Part shown: positions 1 through 8,528 of the stretch, in pieces
How positions within the stretch are numbered: position 1 is the stretch's first letter
Layout: each line of letters starts with the position of its first letter
Source: Actinocorallia sp. API 0066
GTDB lineage: Bacteria; Actinomycetota; Actinomycetes; Streptosporangiales; Streptosporangiaceae
Reading direction: 5' to 3'
Assembly (NCBI RefSeq): GCF_020991275.1
Contig: NZ_JAJLQY010000007.1
Coordinates: 372,001-436,000 of the forward strand
Length of the DNA stretch: 64,000 nucleotides
Position numbers and translations under genes: made by a program
The notes under the pieces: generated by a model
Seen by the model: only the letters and a program-made list of their open reading frames with translations
What the model was told of the DNA's origin: nothing
Databases searched by the model: none

Positions 1-51
1 GACGGGTCCGACCAGACGGACACCGACGGATAACGGGAGAGCGGGAGAACA

Positions 52-1323
<1,272 letters not shown>

Positions 1324-1340
1324 CGCCGCCCTCAGGACCC

Positions 1341-1378
1341 CCGAGGCCCGTCTCCCCACGTGGGGGGGCGGGCCTCGG
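1341..1378 (+). terminator. Hairpin terminator after gltA
   Basis: CCGAGGCCCG (1341-1350) pairs with CGGGCCTCGG (1369-1378) around a C/G-rich loop that can pair further. There is no clear U-tract, as is common in GC-rich actinobacteria. It lies 17 bp after the gltA stop. Confidence 0.6.
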
Positions 1379-1585
1379 CCAATGTCCGGGGTCCGCGCGT
1401 CTGGACGGCCTGTGGCGGGTGTCAGGCGGCGCCGGGGGGCCGCCGGGGTGATTTCGTGTGCCGGACGGGGTGTGTCTGGCCGGATGCGGCCGTCTGGGGC
1501 GTCTGGGACGGTGCGTGTCCCGTGGGGGCTCCGAGTGCCCGGATGTGACCCGCGTCCTAAATCCCCAGTAATCAAGTAGGAAATG

Positions 1586-1614
1586 TTGACTTGTCGGAAC
1601 GCGGCTGCTTCAGT
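1586..1614 (+). promoter_or_regulatory. Candidate promoter of the sulfur-type operon
   Basis: TTGACT (1586-1591), a 17-bp spacer and TTCAGT (1609-1614) resemble a sigma70-class promoter with a good -35 and a weak -10. Transcription would start around 1620-1622, at or next to the ATG of the leader peptide, so that message could be leaderless. The box lies about 135 bp before the first transporter gene. This is read by eye only. Confidence 0.4.
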
Positions 1615-1621
1615 GGAACCC

Positions 1622-1690
1622 ATGAGCGTAAGCCTGACCCGGCGTCTGCACGTGGACCTGGGGCGCGTTCTCAGCGCCCAGTGTCAGTGA
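1622..1690 (+). CDS. Short leader peptide upstream of sulfur-type ABC/monooxygenase operon
   Basis: A 22-residue ORF (ATG to TGA). It carries the signature R8-L-H-V-D-L13, R15, S18-A19 and Cys21, the pattern of actinobacterial 'putative leader peptides' found ahead of sulfur-metabolism operons. The penultimate residue is a lone Cys (TGT, 1682-1684). A G/C-rich stem-loop (CTGGGGCGC at 1658-1666 with GCGCCCAG at 1674-1681) ends directly before that Cys codon. Translation of the leader would therefore control whether the hairpin forms. In mycobacteria, Cys-rich short leader ORFs are known cysteine-responsive attenuators. Here the same logic is inferred, with ribosome stalling at the Cys codon changing expression of the genes from 1750 on. 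Confidence 0.7.
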   Translation: MSVSLTRRLHVDLGRVLSAQCQ

Positions 1691-1749
1691 TCACAAGCGA
1701 TCCGTCATTCCCCCACCCCCCGCCAGACCCCCTTTTCAAGGAAAGACCC

Positions 1750-2760
1750 ATGTTCAAGCTCAGACACCTCGTGCCCGCCGTCGCCCTGCTCGCCACCACC
1801 GCACTGTCCGCCTGCGGCTCCTCCGACGCCGGCTCCGGCGCGGAGAACGGCGTCACCACGCTCAAGTACCAGGGCCAGGTCGGCTCGGTCACCCCCGCCG
1901 AACTCGCCGCGGAACTCGGCTACCTCCCGAACATCAAGCTGGAGTGGGTCGGCAACACCATCTCCGGCCCGCAGGACATCCAGTCCGTCGCCACCGGCCA
2001 GATCGACTTCGGCGGCGCCTTCAACGGCGCGATCGTCAAGCTCGTCGCCGCCAAGAGCCCCATCAAGGCCGTCGTCAGCTACTACGGAAGCGACAAGGAC
2101 ACCTTCGGCGGCTTCTTCGTCCTCGACGGCAGCCCCATCAAGGGCCCCCGCGACCTCATCGGCAAGAAGATCGGCGTCAACACGCTCGGCGCGCACTCCG
2201 AGGCCGTCATCAAGGAGTACCTCCAGCGCGGCGGCCTCACCAAGGCCGAGATCGACAAGGTCGAACTCATCGTGATCCCGCCGGTGAACACCGAGCAGTC
2301 GCTCCGGCAGAAGCAGATCGACGTCGGCGCCCTCGGCGGCATCCTGCGCGACAAGGCCCTGGAGCGCGGCGGCATCCGCCTCCTGTTCACCGACATCGAA
2401 CTGCTCGGCGAGTTCAACGCGGGCTCCATCGTGCTCCGCGACGACTTCATCAAGAAGAACCCCGAAGCGGTCAGGACGTTCACCACCGGCGTCGGCAAGG
2501 CGCTCGACTGGGCCCGTGAGACGCCGCGCGACCAGGTCATCGCGAAGTTCGAGGAGATCGTCGCCAAGCGCGGCCGCAACGAGGACAACAGCGCGCTCAA
2601 GTACTTCAAGGGCTTCGGCATCTCCGCCCCCGGCGGCAAGATCGCCGACTCCGAGTTCCAGATCTGGATCGACTGGCTGGTCCGCGAGGGCGAGGTCAAG
2701 GAGGGCATCAAGCCCGCCGACGTCTTCACCAACGAGTTCAACGACGGCGGATCCAAGTGA
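1750..2760 (+). CDS. ABC transporter substrate-binding lipoprotein (SsuA/TauA/NMT1 type)
   Basis: Extracytoplasmic binding protein of an importer for sulfonate- or nitrate-like small molecules. The 336-residue protein starts with a lipoprotein signal (MFKLRHLVPAVALLATTALS, then lipobox LSAC with Cys22). After a low-complexity linker come the two-lobed NMT1/SsuA-fold features, including GQIDFGGAFNGA and a GKKIGVNTLGA segment. The start chosen has AAGGAAAG upstream and gives a proper signal peptide; a longer in-frame extension upstream does not. Its stop overlaps the ATPase start in GTGA, so translation is coupled. The linked FMN monooxygenase points to an organosulfur or related substrate, but the ligand cannot be read from sequence. 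Confidence 0.85.
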   Translation: MFKLRHLVPAVALLATTALSACGSSDAGSGAENGVTTLKYQGQVGSVTPAELAAELGYLPNIKLEWVGNTISGPQDIQSVATGQIDFGGAFNGAIVKLVAAKSPIKAVVSYYGSDKDTFGGFFVLDGSPIKGPRDLIGKKIGVNTLGAHSEAVIKEYLQRGGLTKAEIDKVELIVIPPVNTEQSLRQKQIDVGALGGILRDKALERGGIRLLFTDIELLGEFNAGSIVLRDDFIKKNPEAVRTFTTGVGKALDWARETPRDQVIAKFEEIVAKRGRNEDNSALKYFKGFGISAPGGKIADSEFQIWIDWLVREGEVKEGIKPADVFTNEFNDGGSK

Positions 2761-3581
2761 GTCAGCCGAAGATCAGCATCCGCGGGGTCACCAAGACCTT
2801 CAGCGTCCGGGACGCCAACCTCGGCCGTCCCTCGCAGTTCACCGCGGTGTCCGACATCGACATCGACGTGCGGGCCGGGGAGTTCCTCACCCTGGTCGGC
2901 CCGTCGGGCTGCGGCAAGTCCACCCTCCTCGACCTCATCGCCGGGCTGACCAAGCCCGCCTCCGGCACCATCCTCCTGGACGGCGAACCCATCACCGGCC
3001 CCGGACTGGACCGAGGCATCGTCTTCCAGCAGTACGCGCTGTTCCCGTGGCGCACCGCGCGCGGCAACATCGAGTTCGGCCTGGAGGCCAAGGGCGTAGG
3101 CAGGAAGGAGCGCCGTGCGCGCGCGGCGGAGTTCCTCGACCTGGTCGGGCTGTCCGGCTTCGCCGACCGGTACCCGCACGAGCTGTCCGGCGGCATGCGG
3201 CAGCGCGTCGCGATCGCCAGGTCCCTCGCGTTCGACCCCGAGGTCCTCCTCATGGACGAGCCGTTCGCCGCGCTCGACGCGCAGACCCGCGAGTCACTGC
3301 AGGAGGAGCTGCTGTCGATCTGGCAGCGCACCGGCAAGACCGTCGTGTTCATCACGCACGGCATCGACGAGGCCGTCTACCTCGGCCAGCGGGTCGCGAT
3401 CATGACGTCGCGGCCCGGCCGGATCAAGGAGATCGTCGACATCGACTTCGAGACCCGCGAGGGCGACCTGCGGGCCGACGCGAAGTTCGGCGAGTTCCGG
3501 CACCACATCTGGACGGCGCTGCGCGACGAGGTCGCCGCGGCGCAGGCACACGAGCGAGAGGCGGTGGGCTCCGTTGGCTGA
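2757..3581 (+). CDS. ABC transporter ATP-binding protein (SsuB/TauB type)
   Basis: Cytoplasmic ATPase that drives the importer made by its neighbours. The 274-residue protein shows Walker [10 protein letters not shown] (about 48-56), Q-loop region FQQYALFPW, signature LSGGMRQR (about 143), Walker B VLLMDEP (about 163) and the H-loop His about 201 in FITHG. The FPWRT segment and overall length fit the nitrate/sulfonate/taurine ATPase family. The GTG start overlaps the previous stop by 4 bp, and its end overlaps the permease start by 8 bp. Confidence 0.92.
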   Translation: MSQPKISIRGVTKTFSVRDANLGRPSQFTAVSDIDIDVRAGEFLTLVGPSGCGKSTLLDLIAGLTKPASGTILLDGEPITGPGLDRGIVFQQYALFPWRTARGNIEFGLEAKGVGRKERRARAAEFLDLVGLSGFADRYPHELSGGMRQRVAIARSLAFDPEVLLMDEPFAALDAQTRESLQEELLSIWQRTGKTVVFITHGIDEAVYLGQRVAIMTSRPGRIKEIVDIDFETREGDLRADAKFGEFRHHIWTALRDEVAAAQAHEREAVGSVG

Positions 3582-4467
3582 CGTGTCCCTCGACCGGCGG
3601 CCCGCCGGGGCGGCGGCCCCGGCCCCGGCCCCGGCTGACGATCCGGCGCCCGTCGCGGAGGCCGTCGTGACGGCCAAGGCACGGCCCGCGCTGAACCCGG
3701 CCCGCGTGCTGCGCGGGCTCGGGTCCGGCGTGAACCGGATCGCCGCGATCGTCCTGTTCCTCATCGCCTGGGAGGTGCTGCCCCGGCTCGAACTCGTGGA
3801 CGCGGTGTTCCTGCCGCCGTTCTCCGAGGTCGTCGTCGCGTGGCAGGAACTCGCCGTCAGCGGCGTCCTGTGGAACCACACGCAGGCCAGCCTCATCCGG
3901 TCGCTCGCAGGGTTCGCCATCGCCATCGCGGTGACGATCCCGCTCGGCCTGATCCTCGGCTGGTACAAGCCCGTCGCGGACTTCCTCGACCCGCTGCTCG
4001 AACTGTTCCGCAACACCGCCGCGCTGGCGCTGCTGCCCGTGTTCGTGCTCATCCTGGGCATCGGCGAGACGTCGAAGATCTCGATCGTCGTCTACGCCTG
4101 CGCCTGGCCGATCCTGCTCAACACGATCGCCGGGGTGAAGGGCGTCGACCCGCTCCTCATCAAGTCCGCGCGTTCCCTCGGGCTGCCGCCCTACCGGCTG
4201 TTCCAGAAGGTCATCCTTCCGGCGGCCGTCCCGACCGTCTTCACGGGCATCCGCCTTGCGGGCGCCTACTCGATCCTCGTCCTTGTGGCGGCGGAGATGG
4301 TCGGCGCCAAGGCCGGTCTCGGCTTCCTGATCAACGACGCGCAGTTCAATTTCCGTATTCCCGATATGTATTCTGGGATTATCACGATCTCGGTCATCGG
4401 GCTGGTGTTCAACGCCCTGCTGCTCCGGCTGGAGCGCCGCTTCTCGACCTGGAGGACCACCCAGTGA
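3574..4467 (+). CDS. ABC transporter permease (SsuC/TauC type)
   Basis: Membrane subunit of the importer. The 297-residue protein begins with an Ala/Pro-rich cytoplasmic tail of about 50 residues, then roughly six hydrophobic segments. The EAA-like coupling loop (SARSLGLPPYRLFQKVILP) contacts the ATPase. The TTG start lies inside the end of the ATPase gene, and the next gene starts within its stop codon (GTGA), so all parts of the operon look translationally coupled. The family is the binding-protein-dependent transport inner membrane component. Confidence 0.9.
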   Translation: MADVSLDRRPAGAAAPAPAPADDPAPVAEAVVTAKARPALNPARVLRGLGSGVNRIAAIVLFLIAWEVLPRLELVDAVFLPPFSEVVVAWQELAVSGVLWNHTQASLIRSLAGFAIAIAVTIPLGLILGWYKPVADFLDPLLELFRNTAALALLPVFVLILGIGETSKISIVVYACAWPILLNTIAGVKGVDPLLIKSARSLGLPPYRLFQKVILPAAVPTVFTGIRLAGAYSILVLVAAEMVGAKAGLGFLINDAQFNFRIPDMYSGIITISVIGLVFNALLLRLERRFSTWRTTQ

Positions 4468-5816
4468 GCACCCGACGGCTGCACCTCAACGCCTTCATCA
4501 TGGGGGTCGGGCACCACGAGGCCGCCTGGCGCCACCCCAGGACCGACCCGTCCAACACCATCAGCCTGCGGCACTACCAGCAGCTCGCGCAGAAGGCCGA
4601 AGAAGGCAAGCTCGACTCCATCTTCTTCGCCGACGGCGTCGCCCTCTTCGGCAACGTCAAGTACAACGCGCTCGAACACTTCGAGCCGCTGACGCTGCTG
4701 TCCGCGATCGCCGCCGTCACCGAGCACATCGGCCTCATCGCGACCGCCTCGACCACCTACAACGAGCCGTTCAACCTCGCCCGCAAGTTCGCCTCACTGG
4801 ACCACATCAGCGGCGGCCGGGCGGGCTGGAACATCGTCACGTCGGCGTCCGAGGCCGAGGCCGCCAACTTCGGCATCGACCGTCCCGACCACTCCGACCG
4901 CTACGCCCGCGCCGACGACTTCGTCGAGGCCGCGCTCAAGCTGTGGGACAGCTGGGAGGACGACGCGGTCCTGCGCGACGTCAAGGGCGGGGTCTTCGCT
5001 GACACCACGAAGGTGCACGCGATCGACCACGAAGGCCCGTACTACAAGGTGAAGGGCCCGCTGAACATCTCGCGCGGGCCGCAGGGGCGCCCCCTCCTCG
5101 TCCAGGCCGGGTCCTCCGACACGGGCAAGGAGTTCGCCGCGCGTTGGGCGGAGGCCGTGTTCACCGCCCAGCAGACGCTCGCCGAAGGCAAGGCGTTCTA
5201 CGCCGACCTCAAGGGACGCCTCGCGAGGTACGGACGCCGCTCCGAGGACCTCCTCGTCCTCCCCGGCATCTCGCCCTTCATCGGCTCCACCGAGGCCGAA
5301 GCCAAGCGGCTGGAGGAGGAGTTCCAGGAACTCATCAACCCCGAGTACGGCCTGGCGCAGCTCTCCTACATGACCGGCCTCGACCTGTCGGGCTACCCGC
5401 TCGACGGGCCGCTCCCCGACGACCTGCCCGAGACGACCGAAGGCAACCGGTCCCGCTTCGAGCTCGTCATCGGACTCGCCCGCCGCGACGGCCTCACCAT
5501 CCGGCAGCTCATCGCGCGGCTCGCCGGCGGACGCGGGCACCGGGTCTTCGCCGGATCGCCCGAGCAGGTCGCCGACGAGATCCAGGAGTGGTTCGAGAAC
5601 GGCGCCGCCGACGGCTTCAACGTCATGCCGCCGCACTACCCGGGCGGCCTGAACGACTTCGTCGAGCACGTCGTCCCGATCCTCCAGGCACGCGGCCTGT
5701 TCCGCACCGAGTACGAGGGCGCGACGCTGCGGGAGAACTACGGGCTCGCCCGTCCCGTCAGCCGGTACGCCGAGGACTCGGGCGCGGCCCCGGCCGAGGC
5801 GGGGGCGCTCTCGTGA
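4464..5816 (+). CDS. FMN-dependent monooxygenase, NtaA/SnaA/DszA family
   Basis: A 450-residue flavin-dependent oxygenase of the luciferase-like superfamily; this length fits the NtaA/SnaA/SoxA/DszA branch rather than short SsuD. Such enzymes use reduced FMN and O2 to open or desulfurise ring, sulfone or chelator substrates. Recognisable are the N-terminal HLNAFIMGVGHHEAAWR, the DGVALFG strand, GRAGWNIVTSASEAEAANFG and the C-terminal DGFNVMPPHYPGG. The GTG start overlaps the permease stop (GTGA), and the next gene overlaps its own stop, tying it to a dedicated importer and a flavin reductase. It probably releases sulfite or cleaves a C-S or C-N bond of the imported compound; the substrate is unknown. 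Confidence 0.85.
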   Translation: MSTRRLHLNAFIMGVGHHEAAWRHPRTDPSNTISLRHYQQLAQKAEEGKLDSIFFADGVALFGNVKYNALEHFEPLTLLSAIAAVTEHIGLIATASTTYNEPFNLARKFASLDHISGGRAGWNIVTSASEAEAANFGIDRPDHSDRYARADDFVEAALKLWDSWEDDAVLRDVKGGVFADTTKVHAIDHEGPYYKVKGPLNISRGPQGRPLLVQAGSSDTGKEFAARWAEAVFTAQQTLAEGKAFYADLKGRLARYGRRSEDLLVLPGISPFIGSTEAEAKRLEEEFQELINPEYGLAQLSYMTGLDLSGYPLDGPLPDDLPETTEGNRSRFELVIGLARRDGLTIRQLIARLAGGRGHRVFAGSPEQVADEIQEWFENGAADGFNVMPPHYPGGLNDFVEHVVPILQARGLFRTEYEGATLRENYGLARPVSRYAEDSGAAPAEAGALS

Positions 5817-6328
5817 GCGAGGCCGTCACCGACCTGAACGCGCGCCGGGGCGTCGACCCCGACCTGTATCGGGAGGCGCTGGGCGGGCACGCCGCCGGCG
5901 TCGTCGTGGTGACGGGCCATACCGAGGACGGCCCTGTGGGCCTGACGGCGACGTCGTTCTCCGCGGTCAGCCTTTCACCGCCGCTGGTGTCCTACTACGC
6001 GGCGCACTCCTCGCGGACGTTTCCCGCGCTCGCGAAACTGCCGTACTTCGCCGTCAACGTCCTCGCCGAGGACCAGCGCGACGTCGCGGCGCGGTTCGCG
6101 AGCCGGGAGGGCGACAGGTTCGCCGGGACGTCGTGGCGGACCGGCCCGCAGGGGGTGCCGCTGCTCGACGGGGCGGCCGTCCAGCTCGTCTGCCGCACCT
6201 ACGATCGGCTCGACCTGGGCGACCACACGCTGGAGGTCGGCTACGTGTTGTCGGCCAACGTGACGGGCAGCACACCGTTGCTGTACCTTCGTGGCCTGTT
6301 CGGCGGTTTCAGCCCAGATATCCGCTGA
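5813..6328 (+). CDS. Flavin reductase (FMN reductase, two-component monooxygenase partner)
   Basis: A 171-residue flavin-reductase-like domain that supplies FMNH2 from NAD(P)H to the preceding monooxygenase. Family hallmarks are GVVVVTG near the N-terminus, GLTATSFSAVSLSPPLVSYY (FMN binding), YFAVNVLAEDQ and a C-terminal PLLYLRGLFGGF strand. It starts with GTG overlapping the monooxygenase stop by 4 bp and is the last gene of the operon, followed 14 bp later by a long hairpin. Length and layout match DszD/HpaC-type reductases. Confidence 0.9.
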   Translation: MSEAVTDLNARRGVDPDLYREALGGHAAGVVVVTGHTEDGPVGLTATSFSAVSLSPPLVSYYAAHSSRTFPALAKLPYFAVNVLAEDQRDVAARFASREGDRFAGTSWRTGPQGVPLLDGAAVQLVCRTYDRLDLGDHTLEVGYVLSANVTGSTPLLYLRGLFGGFSPDIR

Positions 6329-6342
6329 AATCCGGTCGTTCC

Positions 6343-6382
6343 TGACGGTTCCGCACCTCGCGAGGGGGGTGCGGAACCGTCA
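6343..6382 (+). terminator. Terminator of the sulfur-type operon
   Basis: A near-perfect hairpin: a 15-bp stem from 6343-6357 pairs with 6368-6382 around a 10-nt loop, starting 15 bp after the flavin reductase stop. No U-tract follows, but stem length and position make termination the simplest role. Confidence 0.75.
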
Positions 6383-6384
6383 CT

Positions 6385-6453
6385 GGTCTAAACCAATGCG
6401 TAACCGCCCTGCTCAGGCGGTTTGGAACGGTACCGAGTTAACTTTGGGTTTAC
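6385..6453 (+). promoter_or_regulatory. Candidate GlnR sites upstream of glnII
   Basis: GlnR of actinobacteria binds paired half-sites of the form gTnAc, 6 nt, GaAAc. Read on the minus strand, GTTAC occurs at 6400-6404, and GTAAA-6 nt-GTTAAC at 6437-6453, within 170 bp of glnII. glnII is a standard GlnR target in Streptomyces, so the location is right, but both sites are imperfect. A small hairpin (CCGCC/GGCGG, 6404-6420) lies between them. Confidence 0.3.
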
Positions 6454-6547
6454 ACAAGGGCAATCGACGCGAAATCGCGGATCTACAGACTCTGCCGTAG
6501 GCAAAACCCCGGAGACACCAACCCTCGCACACCAGGCAAGGATATTC

Positions 6548-7582
6548 ATGAGCAGCAAGGTCAAGGCTGAGTACATCTGGATCGACGGCACCGAGCCCAC
6601 CGCCCAGCTGCGGTCGAAGACTCGCATCCTTGACAGTGCCGAGAAGGCCAAGCTGGAGAACCTGCCGATCTGGGGCTTCGACGGTTCCAGCACCAACCAG
6701 GCCGAGGGCACCTCCTCGGACTGTCAGCTCAAGCCGGTCGCGGTGTTCCCGGACCCGGTCCGCGGCGGCGAGCACGTCCTGGTCCTCGCCGAGGTCCTGA
6801 ACGTCGACGGAACCCCGCACTCGACCAACACCCGCGCGCTGCTCACGCCGATCGCCGAGAAGTACGCCGGTCAGGACCCGTGGTTCGGCATCGAGCAGGA
6901 GTACACCCTGTTCAAGGACGGCCGCCCGCTCGGCTTCCCCGAGCACGGCTACCCCGGCCCGCAGGGCCCGTACTACTGCGGCATCGGCGCCGACAAGGCG
7001 TTCGGCCGCGACATCGTGGAAGAGCACCTGGACGCCTGCATCGCCGCCGGCCTGACCGTCTCCGGCATCAACGCCGAGGTCATGCCCGGCCAGTGGGAGT
7101 TCCAGATCGGCGCCGCCGGCCCGGTCGAGGTCTCCGACCACATCTGGATCGCCCGCTACCTCGCCGCCCTGATCGCCGAGAAGCACGGCGTCGTCTTCTC
7201 CATCGACCCCAAGCCGGTCAAGGGCGACTGGAACGGCGCGGGCGCGCACACCAACTTCTCCACGCAGGCGATGCGCGAGGGCTACGACCCCATCATCACC
7301 GCGTGCGAGGCGCTCGGCGAGAAGTTCCTGGAGCACGTCAAGGCGTACGGCGCCGGTGTCGAGGACCGCCTCACCGGCGCCCACGAGACCGCCCCCTGGA
7401 GCGAGTTCTCCTACGGCGTGTCCAACCGCGCCGCCTCCATCCGCCTGCCCTGGCAGGTCGAGATCGAGCGCAAGGGCTACCTCGAGGACCGTCGCCCCAA
7501 CGCGAACATGGACCCGTACGTGGTCACCCGCCTGATCACCGACACCTGCTGCACCGCCCTGGAGAAGGCCGGCCAGGTCTGA
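6548..7582 (+). CDS. glnII: Glutamine synthetase type II (eukaryote-like)
   Basis: Makes glutamine from glutamate, ammonia and ATP. At 344 residues it is far shorter than GlnA (type I, about 470) and matches the GSII class found in Streptomyces, Frankia and rhizobia as well as eukaryotes. Diagnostic stretches are YIWIDGT, LPIWGFDGSSTNQAEG, PWFGIEQEYTL, GINAEVMPGQWEFQIG, NGAGAHTNFST and the C-terminal RRPNANMDPYVV. GSII is not controlled by adenylylation, and no C-terminal adenylylation motif is seen. It stands alone between two terminators, so its control should be transcriptional, plausibly through GlnR. It fits a nitrogen theme with the purine-degradation genes nearby. Confidence 0.96.
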   Translation: MSSKVKAEYIWIDGTEPTAQLRSKTRILDSAEKAKLENLPIWGFDGSSTNQAEGTSSDCQLKPVAVFPDPVRGGEHVLVLAEVLNVDGTPHSTNTRALLTPIAEKYAGQDPWFGIEQEYTLFKDGRPLGFPEHGYPGPQGPYYCGIGADKAFGRDIVEEHLDACIAAGLTVSGINAEVMPGQWEFQIGAAGPVEVSDHIWIARYLAALIAEKHGVVFSIDPKPVKGDWNGAGAHTNFSTQAMREGYDPIITACEALGEKFLEHVKAYGAGVEDRLTGAHETAPWSEFSYGVSNRAASIRLPWQVEIERKGYLEDRRPNANMDPYVVTRLITDTCCTALEKAGQV

Positions 7583-7607
7583 CCCCCGGCCCACACCAGC
7601 CTCTTCC

Positions 7608-7643
7608 GACGGCCCCCGCTCTCCCCCTTGAGCGGGGGCCGTC
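7608..7643 (+). terminator. Terminator of glnII
   Basis: GACGGCCCCCGCTC (7608-7621) pairs with GAGCGGGGGCCGTC (7630-7643), a 14-bp stem with an 8-nt loop followed by CCCCTTTCTCC. It also sits at the 3' side of the convergent minus-strand gene, so it may serve both. Confidence 0.85.
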
Positions 7644-7695
7644 CCCTTTCTCCCGTGGTAGCCGAGGGTAAGGGGAAAGTGGCGCTGCGGAGCGG

Positions 7696-8385
7696 TCAGC
7701 CGCAGTTGGACCAGGGGGTGGTGGCGGAGCCACGGGGGGTGCCGCCGGAGACCCGGACGCAGACGCCTGCGGCGGCCAGGTAGACGGGGCCCGCGTAGTA
7801 GGAGAAGGCGCCCCGGTCGGTGACGGATTTGCCGTCGGACTGGCGGGCGAGGGTGGCCCAGACGGTGGTCTTGGCGCCGACGGACGCGGTCTTGAGGGCG
7901 ACGGCGCAGTTGAGTTGGGTGGCGGCGCTGTACAGCTGGTAGACGGTGCCGCCCGGGAAGGCGGCCTTACGCTGCACCTTGTAGCCGGTGCCCTGGCCGC
8001 CGGAGTCACACACCTGCTCCGGCGTGTGCGGGTTGGCGGCGCTTCCGGGGGCGGTGGGCGGCTGCGGCTGCCCGGAGGACGGCGACGGCTTGGGCGCCTC
8101 CGCCGACGTCGAGGGCTTCGGGGGCTTCGACGGCTTCGGCCGAGGCCCGCTCTCGCCGGCATCGCCCGTCTTGTCGGGCTCCTCCGTCGGCGCGCCACCG
8201 TGCGGAGACCCGGACGGCACCCCGGGCGGCTCCAGCGCCCCGCTCGGCGCCCCGGACGGCGCGACCGTCACCCGGTCCGCCCCGGCCCCGTCGCCGCCGC
8301 TGCCGAGCCCGCAGCCCGCCGCCCCGGCGACGAGCAACCCTCCGACCACCGCGACCCGCAGCCGCCGCGCCTCGCCCATCCCCAC
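7696..8385 (-). CDS. Secreted lipoprotein with a kinase-ectodomain-like C-terminal domain
   Basis: A 229-residue protein with a lipoprotein signal (hydrophobic VAVVGGLLVAGAAGC; Cys is the lipidation site), then about 100 residues of Pro/Ser/Gly-rich linker. A compact C-terminal domain of about 105 residues starts at EQVCDSGGQGTGY and holds four Cys (QVCDSG, LNCAV, GVCVRVSGG, WSNCG). The same domain ends the Ser/Thr kinase encoded 143 bp away on the same strand, with the Cys positions and the DRGAxxYYAGPVY stretch shared. The pair therefore arose by duplication. A ligand-binding or surface-sensing role is inferred; I recognise no named family. Confidence 0.75.
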   Translation of the reverse strand: MGMGEARRLRVAVVGGLLVAGAAGCGLGSGGDGAGADRVTVAPSGAPSGALEPPGVPSGSPHGGAPTEEPDKTGDAGESGPRPKPSKPPKPSTSAEAPKPSPSSGQPQPPTAPGSAANPHTPEQVCDSGGQGTGYKVQRKAAFPGGTVYQLYSAATQLNCAVALKTASVGAKTTVWATLARQSDGKSVTDRGAFSYYAGPVYLAAAGVCVRVSGGTPRGSATTPWSNCG

Positions 8386-8528
8386 TCCCCGCCTCCCGAG
8401 AAACTCCGGCCCCGACCCTAGCGCCCCTCCCCAAACACCCCGATAACCCCCGGCGGTGCACGCGTCGGGCGTGTTCGGGCTTCGTCGGGGTCGTGAGCGG
8501 GTCGCTCGGCAGGGGGACGCTCGGGGGG

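Noticed and set aside
3840-4463. N-terminal extension of the FMN monooxygenase to 658 residues
   Set aside because: It would lie entirely over the permease gene in another frame; the GTG at 4464 begins the enzyme family and overlaps the permease stop.
5813-6328. Calling the flavin reductase DszD
   Set aside because: The family fits, but DszA/B/C desulfurisation partners are incomplete and the name would imply an unproven substrate.
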